Numbered from the stretch's first letter, positions 1 through 6,288 are shown. The stretch is 6,897 nt of DNA from an uncultured Rhodospirillaceae bacterium (GCA_900320035.1 ONQU01000009.1:1-6897), one strand, 5' to 3'. Numbers and translations: made by a program. The notes: generated from the sequence alone by a model not told the origin.

Positions 1-3
1 ACC

Positions 4-66
4 GGCGTTCTCACGCCCGCCTTTCACTTGGCGTCGAACCAACTTCTCGTTGGTTCTCATCTCGCC
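4..66 (-). other. GC-rich hairpin segment, possible structured RNA (unassigned)
   Basis: About 57% of bases 1-60 are G or C, against clearly AT-rich DNA elsewhere in the window. Read on the minus strand, positions 17-4 form GGCGT-GAGA-ACGCC, a 5-bp stem closed by a GNRA tetraloop. Positions 56-36 form a perfect 8-bp stem GAACCAAC/GTTGGTTC with loop GAGAA, which can be enclosed by a 4-bp GGCG/CGCC stem (63-66 with 30-33). The loops are favourable only in the minus orientation, the same as the tRNAs. However, the tRNA terminator lies between them and this segment, so a separate transcript or read-through would be needed. An open frame on the minus strand (ATG at 60-58, 20 codons to the window edge) is an alternative, without a good ribosome binding site. 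I do not recognise an RNA family. Confidence 0.35.
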
Positions 67-79
67 ATCTGCTAGCCAT

Positions 80-110
80 AAAAAAAAACCACCCGCAAGG
101 GGTGGCTTTT
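80..110 (-). terminator. Intrinsic terminator of the tRNA-Cys/tRNA-Asn operon
   Basis: On the minus strand a 6-bp GC-rich stem CCACCC/GGGTGG (105-100 with 94-89) with loop CTTGC is followed by nine T residues (88-80). A G-T and A-T pairs can extend the stem outward. It starts about 10 nt after the CCA end of tRNA-Asn, so it ends that transcript. The plus strand also has a T-rich tract after the stem (107-114), so it may work in both directions. Confidence 0.9.
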
Positions 111-115
111 CTTTA

Positions 116-190
116 TGGCTCCGACTGTCGGATTCGAACCAACGACCAATCGGTTAACAGCCGATTGCTCTACCGCTGAGCTAAGTCGGA
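116..190 (-). tRNA. tRNA-Asn (anticodon GTT)
   Basis: The minus strand gives a complete 75-nt cloverleaf. The 7-bp acceptor stem is TCCGACT/AGTCGGA with discriminator G, followed by encoded CCA (118-116). The D arm has a GCTC/GAGC stem. The anticodon stem ATCGG/CCGAT has loop CTGTTAA, which carries anticodon GTT (positions 158-156). The T arm is GTTGG-TTCGAAT-CCGAC, with one G-T pair. It is the second gene of the minus-strand operon, 6 nt after tRNA-Cys, and decodes AAC/AAU. Confidence 0.97.
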
Positions 191-196
191 ATATTC

Positions 197-271
197 TGGA
201 GGCCGGTACCGGAATTGAACCGATATAGAAGGATTTGCAGTCCTCTGCATAAGCCATTCTGCCAACCGGCC
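197..271 (-). tRNA. tRNA-Cys (anticodon GCA)
   Basis: The minus strand gives a complete 75-nt tRNA. The acceptor stem is GGCCGGT/ACCGGCC. The discriminator base is U73, the known identity element for cysteinyl-tRNA synthetase, followed by encoded CCA (199-197). The anticodon stem-loop is GAGGA-CTGCAAA-TCCTT with anticodon GCA. The T arm TCGG-TTCAATT-CCGG is typical of the family. It is the first gene of the operon and lies about 32 nt downstream of the start predicted from the promoter at 311-338. Confidence 0.97.
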
Positions 272-310
272 AAATTCTTTTTGCGGACCAATCTCGCTCA
301 ACAAAATCCA

Positions 311-338
311 TATATACCCATTTTTTTATAAACGTCAA
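311..338 (-). promoter_or_regulatory. Promoter of the tRNA-Cys/tRNA-Asn operon
   Basis: On the minus strand the -35 box TTGACG (338-333) matches the sigma-70 consensus at five of six bases. It is separated by 16 nt from a -10 box TATATA (316-311). Transcription would begin near 304, leaving a short leader before tRNA-Cys at 271. No discriminator or processing site was identified with confidence. Confidence 0.65.
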
Positions 339-352
339 TAATTTTTTTTATG

Positions 353-384
353 TTTTTGCATTTTTTTTTCGATTTGTGCAAAAA
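353..384. repeat. 8-bp inverted repeat between divergent promoters
   Basis: TTTTTGCA at 353-360 and TGCAAAAA at 377-384 are perfect inverted copies separated by 16 nt, so the centres are 24 bp apart. The pair sits between the -35 box of the tRNA promoter (333-338) and the -35 box of the plus-strand promoter (418-423). It could be an operator for a dimeric regulator, but in such T-rich DNA a chance inverted repeat is also possible. Confidence 0.35.
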
Positions 385-417
385 TCAGTAAAAATGGCAT
401 GATTTAGAAAAAAAATC

Positions 418-449
418 TTGCACCTAAGCAAAAAATATGTATATACATA
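418..449 (+). promoter_or_regulatory. Putative promoter of the DUF4167-HAD operon, with palindromic -10 region
   Basis: TTGCAC at 418-423 resembles a -35 box and lies 16 nt upstream of TATATA (440-445), or 18 nt upstream of TATACA (442-447). The -10 region lies inside a perfect 14-bp palindrome, TATGTATATACATA (436-449). A start near 453 gives a leader of about 78 nt before the ATG at 531. The palindrome could be an operator overlapping the -10, or simply alternating AT-rich sequence. Confidence 0.5.
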
Positions 450-500
450 AAACGGGAAACGAGCAAGTTTTTTTAGTCGCTCATTTTTGTTTTAATTTGT

Positions 501-519
501 GCCTTAAAGGCTTTTTTTT
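501..519 (+). terminator. Short terminator-like hairpin with T8 in the leader (possible attenuator)
   Basis: GCCT (501-504), a TAA loop and AGGC (508-511) are followed by eight T residues (512-519). The stem is only 4 bp, so it is weak as an intrinsic terminator. It lies just before the first gene of the operon, with the ATG 11 nt beyond the T tract. It could attenuate the operon, or end a small RNA of about 65 nt begun at the promoter at 418-449. A further weak pairing, GAGC/GCTC (461-464 with 479-482), lies upstream. Confidence 0.3.
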
Positions 520-530
520 GAGTGGTAGTA

Positions 531-1118
531 ATGAAGAAAATTAGTAAATTTCACAATAATAACAATACGGTTTATTCTTTAAATTATAAATTTGATAGTG
601 TGAGTGCTGCCGGTAAGTTTAGCGGTACCGCACTGGAATTGATTAAGAAATATAACGAATTAGCCAAAGAAGCACATAGCAATGGTAATTATGTGGAAAT
701 GGAAGTGTTTCGCCAATATGCCGAGCACTATCGCAAGATTGTTACAGAAATTAACGAACGTAAAAATCAGTCGCGTGACAATAATGTTACGGCTAAGGAA
801 ATAAACGAAAATAGCGATAATGTGGAACAAAATATGCCACTTGCAAATGGGTTGGTGGAAACTGAGGCAGCACCGCAAGTGGTGATGGCAGATGGTGAAG
901 CAATAAATACTGAAACACCGGCAAAACCACAGCGACAAATTCGCAAACGCCGTAATTTCACGGTTGTAACCGTTGCGGAAAGTGCGACTGAAAACGAAGC
1001 GCCGGTAGAAGAAACAGATTCAACATCGGTCGTAGAAACAGAAAAAACACGGCGGCGCATTTTAGGACGTAAGCCACGTGTTGCAAAAACTAAACAGGAA
1101 CAAACAAATGCAGAATAG
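531..1118 (+). CDS. DUF4167-family protein, 195 aa
   Basis: The N-terminal third (about residues 8-78) matches the DUF4167 pattern: an Asn-rich start, a YSLNYKFDS-like segment, a helix with a KYNELAKEA core, an NGNYVE turn and the AEHYRKI signature. This domain is characteristic of Alphaproteobacteria and its biochemical role is unclear to me. After it comes an acidic, Asn/Glu-rich low-complexity stretch (80-135), then two basic patches, RQIRKRRN (135-142) and RRRILGRKPR (174-183). These resemble the Arg-rich tails of the family and suggest nucleic-acid contact, which is inference. I chose ATG 531 because GAGTGG lies 5 nt upstream. A GTG at 522 would abut the T tract with no ribosome binding site. 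It is the first gene of a three-gene operon and its stop overlaps the next start by 11 nt. Confidence 0.85.
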   Translation: MKKISKFHNNNNTVYSLNYKFDSVSAAGKFSGTALELIKKYNELAKEAHSNGNYVEMEVFRQYAEHYRKIVTEINERKNQSRDNNVTAKEINENSDNVEQNMPLANGLVETEAAPQVVMADGEAINTETPAKPQRQIRKRRNFTVVTVAESATENEAPVEETDSTSVVETEKTRRRILGRKPRVAKTKQEQTNAE

Positions 1119-1779
1119 GCAAACACTTTTATTTGATTGTGATGGTGTGTTATATCCGTTATCACAATTGCCCACTCAAGATATTGTAGCGGCAATGAAA
1201 GAAACCTATCGCCAAGATTTAGGTTTAAGTGGCGAAGAACAGCAAAAAATTTCAGCAGAGACAAGGCAAACCAATCGTCTCGGTATGTTTAACTACATTA
1301 AGGCTATGTGCGAATATAAAAATTATGATTTTGAGCAATTTTGCTCGCAGATGGCTGAGCGTATTGATTACGGCAATATTGCTTATAACCGTAATCTGGC
1401 ACGGGTAATATTTCATGTGGCTAAACATTATAATATCGGGATTTTAACTAACAACAGTCGGGCGCATGTTGCTAAGGTTTTTGAGCATGCTTTTGGCAAA
1501 TCTCTGGAAGAAACTGAAGCAAATGGCGTTAAAATTTTTGATATTACAGCAACAGAAGAAAATGGTGTTTTTTGGCGTAAGCAACCTGAGGGCTTGGCCC
1601 TGATTTGCCGGCGTAACGGCTATCAGCCGGCGCAAACAACATTGTTTGATGATGCACCGGCCAATATTGAATCCGCTCATCAGATTGGTATGCAAGGCGT
1701 TTTAATTAATGAGCAGATGAGTTTGCAAAAAGCCTTGATGCCGTTTTTGAAAATAAGGGATAAAAGCTTTGAACGCTAA
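1108..1779 (+). CDS. HAD-superfamily hydrolase, pyrimidine 5'-nucleotidase-like, 223 aa
   Basis: All four HAD motifs are visible. Motif I is FDCDGVLYP (nucleophile D10, acid/base D12), motif II is ILTNNS (T114), motif III is K158 in WRKQPEGL, and motif IV is LFDDAP (D181, D182). The mostly helical cap between motifs I and II (about 17-108) and the YP after motif I resemble the pyrimidine 5'-nucleotidase (Sdt1/PHM8-like) group. That group is cytosolic and dephosphorylates nucleoside monophosphates; the substrate here is inference. ATG 1108 is preferred over the in-frame GTG at 1078 because AGGAA (1096-1100) is well spaced from it and it places motif I near the N-terminus as usual. The start overlaps the stop of the DUF4167 gene by 11 nt, and the end overlaps the next gene by 11 nt. 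Confidence 0.88.
   Translation: MQNRQTLLFDCDGVLYPLSQLPTQDIVAAMKETYRQDLGLSGEEQQKISAETRQTNRLGMFNYIKAMCEYKNYDFEQFCSQMAERIDYGNIAYNRNLARVIFHVAKHYNIGILTNNSRAHVAKVFEHAFGKSLEETEANGVKIFDITATEENGVFWRKQPEGLALICRRNGYQPAQTTLFDDAPANIESAHQIGMQGVLINEQMSLQKALMPFLKIRDKSFER
1756..1760 (+). promoter_or_regulatory. Ribosome binding site that decides a TTG start
   Basis: AGGGA ends 8 nt upstream of the TTG at 1769. There is no ATG or GTG in frame near the beginning of the following reading frame, so this site is the main reason for accepting the TTG start. It lies inside the 3' end of the HAD gene. Confidence 0.7.
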
Positions 1780-2251
1780 ATTAAAACAAGCTTACGATAT
1801 TGCCGAAAATGCGGATGTAACGACACCTTCCAATAGCTTACTACTATATAGCATCAGCTATTTGCCGACCGATGAAAATAAGAAAAAAGCTTTAGCTTAT
1901 CGGTGCGAGCACCCTGAATGTCGGATGCTTGATGATACCGAGTGCGGTAAAAAGTTAATTGCACTCAATTTGGATACGGCAGGGCAGAATCAGAATCCGC
2001 CGGAAGAATTGATGAAAATTTGGGCTATTGCGTCACGGCGTTTTATTATGGCTGCCAGTGGTAATGTGACAGCCTTTGTTGAGGGAGCAGATAAGCGTAG
2101 CACATTTGTCTCGGTGGAATTGCCGCTGATTTTAGAAAATCCGCAGATTCAATATATTAATGGTGTCGCAAAAAACGAGTTTGCCAAGCAATGGGCAAAT
2201 ACCCAAATGATTGGAATTCATAAAGCAACGGTTAAATGCTCTGACTATTAG
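1769..2251 (+). CDS. Hypothetical protein, 160 aa, TTG start
   Basis: I do not recognise the family. The protein has no signal peptide or membrane segment, so it is probably cytosolic. A cysteine-rich stretch at 46-59 (C46, H48, C51, C59, with D55, D56 and E58 nearby) could bind a metal, but the spacing fits no zinc motif I know. The second half (about 88-140) looks like a compact folded core, with two Arg (90-91), a SGNVTAFVEGADKRSTF segment and an SVELP turn. The TTG start is supported by the AGGGA site at 1756-1760 and by the 11-nt overlap with the HAD gene, the same arrangement as one gene earlier. Base composition resembles the neighbours, so there is no sign of recent transfer. It is the last gene of the operon. 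No clear terminator follows before the mraY promoter. Confidence 0.8.
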   Translation: MNAKLKQAYDIAENADVTTPSNSLLLYSISYLPTDENKKKALAYRCEHPECRMLDDTECGKKLIALNLDTAGQNQNPPEELMKIWAIASRRFIMAASGNVTAFVEGADKRSTFVSVELPLILENPQIQYINGVAKNEFAKQWANTQMIGIHKATVKCSDY

Positions 2252-2310
2252 TGAATGGTTATCCTGTTAAATTTACTAAAATTATCTCCTTAAAATAAGC
2301 ATATAAAACG

Positions 2311-2360
2311 AGTCAAAAAAATTTTTTCTTAAGACTTATTTTAGATATTTTTAATACAAT
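2311..2360 (+). promoter_or_regulatory. Putative promoter of the mraY-ftsW-murB-ftsQ-ftsA operon
   Basis: TACAAT at 2355-2360 is a close match to a -10 box. The -35 is weak: AAGACT (2331-2336) with an 18-nt spacer is the best fit. Just upstream lies an A7T6 tract (2315-2327), which could act as an UP element or bent DNA, and an 8-bp palindrome TCTTAAGA (2327-2334). A start near 2367 gives a leader of about 23 nt. The 138-nt gap and a strong ribosome binding site support a new transcript beginning here. Confidence 0.5.
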
Positions 2361-2389
2361 AACACCAAATCTGTGAAAAGGAGAATTTT

Positions 2390-3430
2390 ATGTTAGCACT
2401 ATTAAATCCGGAATATACGTTGTTATATCGCTTGATTGCAGCGTTTGTGGTAGCGTTGGTGGTTAGTTTGGCTTGCGGTGCACCGTTAATTGCTTTTCTG
2501 CATAAACATCAGCAGAAAGGACAGCCGATTCGTGAAGACGGACCACAAAGCCACTTGCAAACCAAAAAAGGTACACCAACGATGGGAGGGCTGCTGATTT
2601 TGGGTGCGGCAATGCTTTCAATTTTTTTATTTGCCAATATTTCTTATCATTTTGTTTGGGTGAGTATTTTGGTCTTATTGCTTTATGGGATAACCGGATT
2701 TATTGATGATTATTGGAAAGTTAAACGCCAAAGCTCTAATGCTATGACAGCTCGGATGAAACTGTTTATTCAATTTTTAACGGCTTTATTGGCGGCCAGT
2801 ATTGTTACAGCTGCTACCACAACCAATCTTAATACAGCATTGACTTTTCCGTATTTTAAAGATGTTATGATTAATCTCGGTTGGTTGTATATACCGTTTG
2901 CCGTAGTGGTTATTTCCGGTGCTTCAAATGCGGTAAATTTAAGTGATGGTCTAGATGGGTTGGCTTCCGGTTTGCTGATTATTGCTTTTGCTTTTTTTGG
3001 TGCGGTTGCTTATTTTTGCGGCCTTCATGATTCGATGTTGCATTATATTCCGCGTTGCGGTGAAGTAGCTGTGGTTTGTGCGGCAACCGTTGGTGCCTGC
3101 TTGGGCTTTTTATACTATAATAAACCGAAGGCTCGGGTGTTTATGGGTGATACCGGTTCGTTAGCCTTGGGAGCGTTACTCGGCGCGGTAGCAGTGATGA
3201 CGAAACAAGAAATTTTACTGGCAATTGTCGGCGGTGTTTTTGTGGCAGAAACATTATCCGTTATGATCCAAGTAGCTTATTATAAAAAAACAGGCAAACG
3301 TTTTTTCAAAATGGCACCGATACATCATCACTTTGAACAGCTTGGCTGGAGTGAGAAAAAAGTTGTATTGCGTTTTTGGGGAACAGCTTTAGCTTTAACG
3401 GCGCTCGGTTGCTTGATTTTTATCGGATAA
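2390..3430 (+). CDS. mraY: Phospho-N-acetylmuramoyl-pentapeptide-transferase MraY, 346 aa
   Basis: This integral membrane enzyme moves phospho-MurNAc-pentapeptide from UDP onto undecaprenyl phosphate, making lipid I on the cytoplasmic face. Family signatures are present in order: KKGTPTMGG (59-67), the FIDDYWK loop with D106/D107, NAVNLSDGLDGLA (180-192), FMGDTGS with D254, and PIHHHFE (310-316), the histidine-rich substrate site. About ten hydrophobic segments are visible, as expected, and the length is slightly short of the usual 360. ATG 2390 follows AAGGAGAA (2378-2385), the best ribosome binding site in the window. Only 8 nt separate it from ftsW. In most bacteria murE and murF precede and murD follows; here a promoter precedes and ftsW follows directly. 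Confidence 0.97.
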   Translation: MLALLNPEYTLLYRLIAAFVVALVVSLACGAPLIAFLHKHQQKGQPIREDGPQSHLQTKKGTPTMGGLLILGAAMLSIFLFANISYHFVWVSILVLLLYGITGFIDDYWKVKRQSSNAMTARMKLFIQFLTALLAASIVTAATTTNLNTALTFPYFKDVMINLGWLYIPFAVVVISGASNAVNLSDGLDGLASGLLIIAFAFFGAVAYFCGLHDSMLHYIPRCGEVAVVCAATVGACLGFLYYNKPKARVFMGDTGSLALGALLGAVAVMTKQEILLAIVGGVFVAETLSVMIQVAYYKKTGKRFFKMAPIHHHFEQLGWSEKKVVLRFWGTALALTALGCLIFIG

Positions 3431-3438
3431 GGTGAAAG

Positions 3439-4569
3439 ATGGTTAGTTTCTCTCGTCATAGTCATAATGCAATTGCCAAATGGTTATGGACCGTCGATAA
3501 AGTGGTTCTGTTTGTGGCAATGGCTTTGCTGGCTATCGGTATTGTGCTCGATATTACGGCCAGCCCGGCTGTGGCTAGACGGATTAACGTTGATGATTTT
3601 TGGTTTGTGCGTAAACAAGTTTGTTATGTTATCGCTTCTATTGCGCTGATTATCGGTCTGTCAATGCTTAAACTTAAAACAATACGACGCCTGTCAATTG
3701 TTGGCTTTATTGTTGTTTTCGGTATCTTGATCTTAACACTGTTTTTTGGTTTTGAAACCAAAGGGGCACGGCGTTGGATCAGTTTGGCCGGATTTTCGAT
3801 GCAAGCTTCCGAATTTATGAAACCGATTTTTATTATAGTGACGGCATGGCTATTAGACTGTGGTAAAAAATATGACTATTTTCCGGGAATGGCAATTTCA
3901 ATCGGTTTATACGGTGCTATTGCTTTACTTTTATTGCTGCAACCAGATGTGGGTATGACATTGTTGGTAACAGCTATTTTTGCGTTGCAATTATTCTTAG
4001 CCGGATTGCCGATAATGTTTGTCAGTATCTTAGCTATTGCCGGAGTTATCGTGTTATTTTTGCTTTATTTTACTTTTCCGCACTTCCATGCTCGTGTTGA
4101 CCAATTTTTGTATGGTAGTGATGAAACCAGTTATCAAATCAATCGCGCCATGGAAGCTTTTCAAAATGGTAATTTGGTTGGTCGCGGACCGGGTGAGGGT
4201 ACGGTTAAGTTGCATATTCCTGATGCACATACAGATTTTGTTTTCGCTGTTGCCGGTGAGGAATATGGTGTTTGGTTATGTTTAATTATCATTGCACTGT
4301 TTACGGTTATTATCCTGCGTACACTGCGCGCGTCATTGAAGGAAACGAATTTATTTGTGGTTTATGCCGAAGTTGGTTTGGCCGCATCACTTGGCTTGCA
4401 AGCTTTTGTTAATATGGCTTCATCTTTGCATATTATTCCAACGAAGGGAATGACTTTACCGTTTATTTCTTACGGCGGTTCATCACTTTTAAGCGGCGCT
4501 ATCGAAATTGGTATGTTGCTTGCAATTACACGTAAAAATGTATCTTCAGAAGATAAGGATTTGGGATGA
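3439..4569 (+). CDS. ftsW: Septal peptidoglycan glycosyltransferase FtsW (SEDS family), 376 aa
   Basis: FtsW polymerises lipid II into glycan strands at the septum together with the transpeptidase FtsI, which is not in this window. A short cytosolic N-terminus is followed by about nine to ten membrane segments. SEDS motifs are visible: KGARRWISL (108-116), QASEFMKP (122-129), QPDVG (D170), GRGPGEG (248-254), HTDFVFAVAGEEYG with D266 at the position of the catalytic Asp of RodA/FtsW, and PTKGMTLPFISYGGSS (334-349). The family usually has QPSE where this protein has QASE. FtsW is preferred over RodA because of the dcw context and the length. ATG 3439 follows AAGGTG (3429-3434), which overlaps the mraY stop. 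The end overlaps murB by 4 nt (ATGA), suggesting translational coupling. murD and murG/murC, its usual neighbours, are absent. Confidence 0.95.
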   Translation: MVSFSRHSHNAIAKWLWTVDKVVLFVAMALLAIGIVLDITASPAVARRINVDDFWFVRKQVCYVIASIALIIGLSMLKLKTIRRLSIVGFIVVFGILILTLFFGFETKGARRWISLAGFSMQASEFMKPIFIIVTAWLLDCGKKYDYFPGMAISIGLYGAIALLLLLQPDVGMTLLVTAIFALQLFLAGLPIMFVSILAIAGVIVLFLLYFTFPHFHARVDQFLYGSDETSYQINRAMEAFQNGNLVGRGPGEGTVKLHIPDAHTDFVFAVAGEEYGVWLCLIIIALFTVIILRTLRASLKETNLFVVYAEVGLAASLGLQAFVNMASSLHIIPTKGMTLPFISYGGSSLLSGAIEIGMLLAITRKNVSSEDKDLG

Positions 4570-5483
4570 GTAAAGTACAAATCAATAAATTGCCGATCAT
4601 ACGTGGCACATATAAATATAACGAACCGATGAGTCGTCATACATGGCTTGGTGTTGGTGGGGCAGCCGAAGTTATGTTTGAACCTGAAGATGAAACGGAT
4701 TTACAATATTTTATGCAGCATAGACCTCAAGAAATACCATTTTTTGTGCTCGGTGGCGGTTCAAATTTATTGGTGCGTGATGGCGGTATCAAAGGTGTTG
4801 TGATAAAACTCAAAAATGCAAATTTCACCAAGTGGCGAATTGTTGATAATAAATTTATTTGCGGCGGCGGTTTGGTGAATTTCAATTTAAAAAAGATTCT
4901 TCCGCAACATAATCTTGGTGGTTTGGAATTTTTGTGCTCTATTCCGGGGACTATCGGTGGCGCATTTCGTTCTAATGCCGGTTGTTTTGGTGGTGAATTA
5001 TCGCAAGTGTTGGAAAAAGCCCGCGTTATGAATGGTCATGGCGAAATTTTTGAAGTTTTGGCTCAGGATTTTCATTTTGCTTATCGCCACAGTGAATTTC
5101 CTGAGGATTGGATTATTTTAGAGGCTTATTTGAAAACTGTTATTAAATCAGCCGTAGAAATTTCAGCGCAAATTGATCAAAATGATAAATATCGCAAAAC
5201 TCATCAACCGCAGGGAATTAAAACAGCCGGCTCAACATTTAAAAATCCACCGGAGCAGGCAGCTTGGAAGTTGATTAAAGCGGCTGGCGGTGCGGAAATG
5301 GTTGAGGGTGGTGTGCGTATGTCTGCACAGCATTGCAATTTTTTAGATAATGATGGGACGGCAACAGCAGCAGAAATCGAAACTTTAGGGGAACGGATTA
5401 TTGCGGCAGTAAAAGCACAGAGTGGTGTAGATTTGCAATGGGAAGTTAAACGCGTGGGGCAATATACGAACAATGACGAATGA
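4566..5483 (+). CDS. murB: UDP-N-acetylenolpyruvoylglucosamine reductase MurB, 305 aa
   Basis: MurB is a cytosolic FAD enzyme that uses NADPH to reduce UDP-GlcNAc-enolpyruvate to UDP-MurNAc. The FAD domain shows SRHTWLGVGG (23-32), VLGGGSNLLV (61-70) and IPGTIGGAFRSNAG (126-139, R135). The substrate domain shows FAYRHSEF (Y173, R174), AGSTFKNP with the proton-donor S223, and a C-terminal QWEVKRVG with E293, the expected catalytic Glu. The length and the AYRHSEF segment fit the shorter MurB type found in Alphaproteobacteria and Gram-positives. AAGGA (4555-4559) lies 6 nt before ATG 4566 inside ftsW. In the canonical cluster murG and murC precede murB and ddl follows; none is here. The 3' end overlaps ftsQ by 11 nt. 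Confidence 0.96.
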   Translation: MSKVQINKLPIIRGTYKYNEPMSRHTWLGVGGAAEVMFEPEDETDLQYFMQHRPQEIPFFVLGGGSNLLVRDGGIKGVVIKLKNANFTKWRIVDNKFICGGGLVNFNLKKILPQHNLGGLEFLCSIPGTIGGAFRSNAGCFGGELSQVLEKARVMNGHGEIFEVLAQDFHFAYRHSEFPEDWIILEAYLKTVIKSAVEISAQIDQNDKYRKTHQPQGIKTAGSTFKNPPEQAAWKLIKAAGGAEMVEGGVRMSAQHCNFLDNDGTATAAEIETLGERIIAAVKAQSGVDLQWEVKRVGQYTNNDE

Positions 5484-6261
5484 AAATAAAATATATCAGC
5501 CAGTTGTGTGGCCGTACCGCTTTATCGGTAACTTTCTTCTATTGGCCTTGATTTGGTTAATCACCCTCGGTGTGATCACGATTCGTCATAATTTAATAGG
5601 TCAAAAATTTGAAACACTTTTATCCGAAATGTATCAGCAGTCCGCAGATCTGGGTTGGGGGTTGGATGATATAACGATAGAGGGACGGCAAAAAACATCA
5701 AAAGCGGAGATTATGGAAGCCGTGAGTTTACACCGCGGTGACAATATCTTTGAAATCAATCTGGTCGCAATACGAGAAAAAGTTAAGGCTTTGCCATGGG
5801 TTAAAGATGTGGTTATAACTCGCAGTTATTTTCCGAATGTTATTCATATCAGCTTAAAAGAAAAGTATGTTAAATCCATTTGGCAGTATCAAGATGAATT
5901 TTATCCGTTGGACGAAGATGGTGAAATTATAGAAACGGAATATGTACCGCAAAAAGATATTTTGCAAATTGTTGGTGAAGCGGCTCCGGAACACATTAAA
6001 GAATTATTGGATATCATTGAGAAAGATGAGGAAGTTTTTGCCAAACTTAAAGCCGCCAATTTTATTTCGCAACGTCGCTGGGATTTGATTTTCAACGATA
6101 TTGCTCACGGTATTACAGTTAAAATGCCGGAAGAGAATTTGGCTAAAGCATGGAAAAAATTGGTAAAATTAGATAAAACACGAGGTATTCTTAAATATAA
6201 ATTAACCTTCATAGATTTAAGATTAGAAAACAAAATTATCGTTAAAGTAAATGACGAATAA
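5473..6261 (+). CDS. ftsQ: Cell division protein FtsQ, 262 aa
   Basis: FtsQ is a bitopic inner-membrane divisome protein that links early and late division proteins (FtsB/FtsL partners). A short cytosolic tail precedes one membrane segment (about 17-37). A POTRA domain follows (about 64-132), with LDDITIEGR, the RGDNIFEINL turn, LPWVKDVVITRSYFPN and the ISLKEKY strand. The FtsQ beta domain comes next (about 133-258), including an FYPLDEDGEII segment and FIDLRLENKIIVKV near the C-terminus. ATG 5473 is the only reasonable start and overlaps the murB stop by 11 nt. Its ribosome binding site is poor (GTGGGG about 13 nt upstream), so translation probably depends on ribosomes finishing murB. The usual upstream gene ddl is missing. 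Confidence 0.92.
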   Translation: MTNENKIYQPVVWPYRFIGNFLLLALIWLITLGVITIRHNLIGQKFETLLSEMYQQSADLGWGLDDITIEGRQKTSKAEIMEAVSLHRGDNIFEINLVAIREKVKALPWVKDVVITRSYFPNVIHISLKEKYVKSIWQYQDEFYPLDEDGEIIETEYVPQKDILQIVGEAAPEHIKELLDIIEKDEEVFAKLKAANFISQRRWDLIFNDIAHGITVKMPEENLAKAWKKLVKLDKTRGILKYKLTFIDLRLENKIIVKVNDE

Positions 6262-6288
6262 TAGTATCTTGAATTGGGGTTAAAAGAA

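Noticed and set aside
30..43. T-arm-like sequence on the minus strand (TTGGTTCGACGCCA) suggesting a third tRNA
   Set aside because: One T-stem pair fails, and no acceptor, anticodon or CCA end can be placed around it; the 8-bp hairpin at 36-56 explains the same bases better.
72..338. Minus-strand open frame of 88 codons
   Set aside because: It runs across the terminator, both tRNA genes and the tRNA promoter; it is a by-product of RNA genes.
660..1264. Overlapping minus-strand open frames opposite the DUF4167 and HAD genes
   Set aside because: They lie antisense to genes with recognisable domains and good ribosome binding sites, and have no recognisable motifs.
1444..1695. Minus-strand open frame inside the HAD gene
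   Set aside because: It is opposite HAD motifs II to IV, so it is a shadow.
2311..2336. AGTC...GACT around the A7T6 tract as a terminator for the upstream operon
   Set aside because: The outer 4-bp arms are not in register with the A/T core and there is no GC-rich stem; it is better described as an AT-rich upstream promoter element.
3467..3649. Small plus-strand frame inside ftsW
   Set aside because: It is an out-of-frame reading of FtsW membrane segments, which give hydrophobic-looking products in other frames.
4037..4285. Second out-of-frame plus-strand reading within ftsW
   Set aside because: It overlaps the catalytic HTD region of FtsW and has no ribosome binding site of its own.
5204..5473. 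Minus-strand open frame opposite the end of murB
   Set aside because: It is antisense to the conserved catalytic part of MurB.
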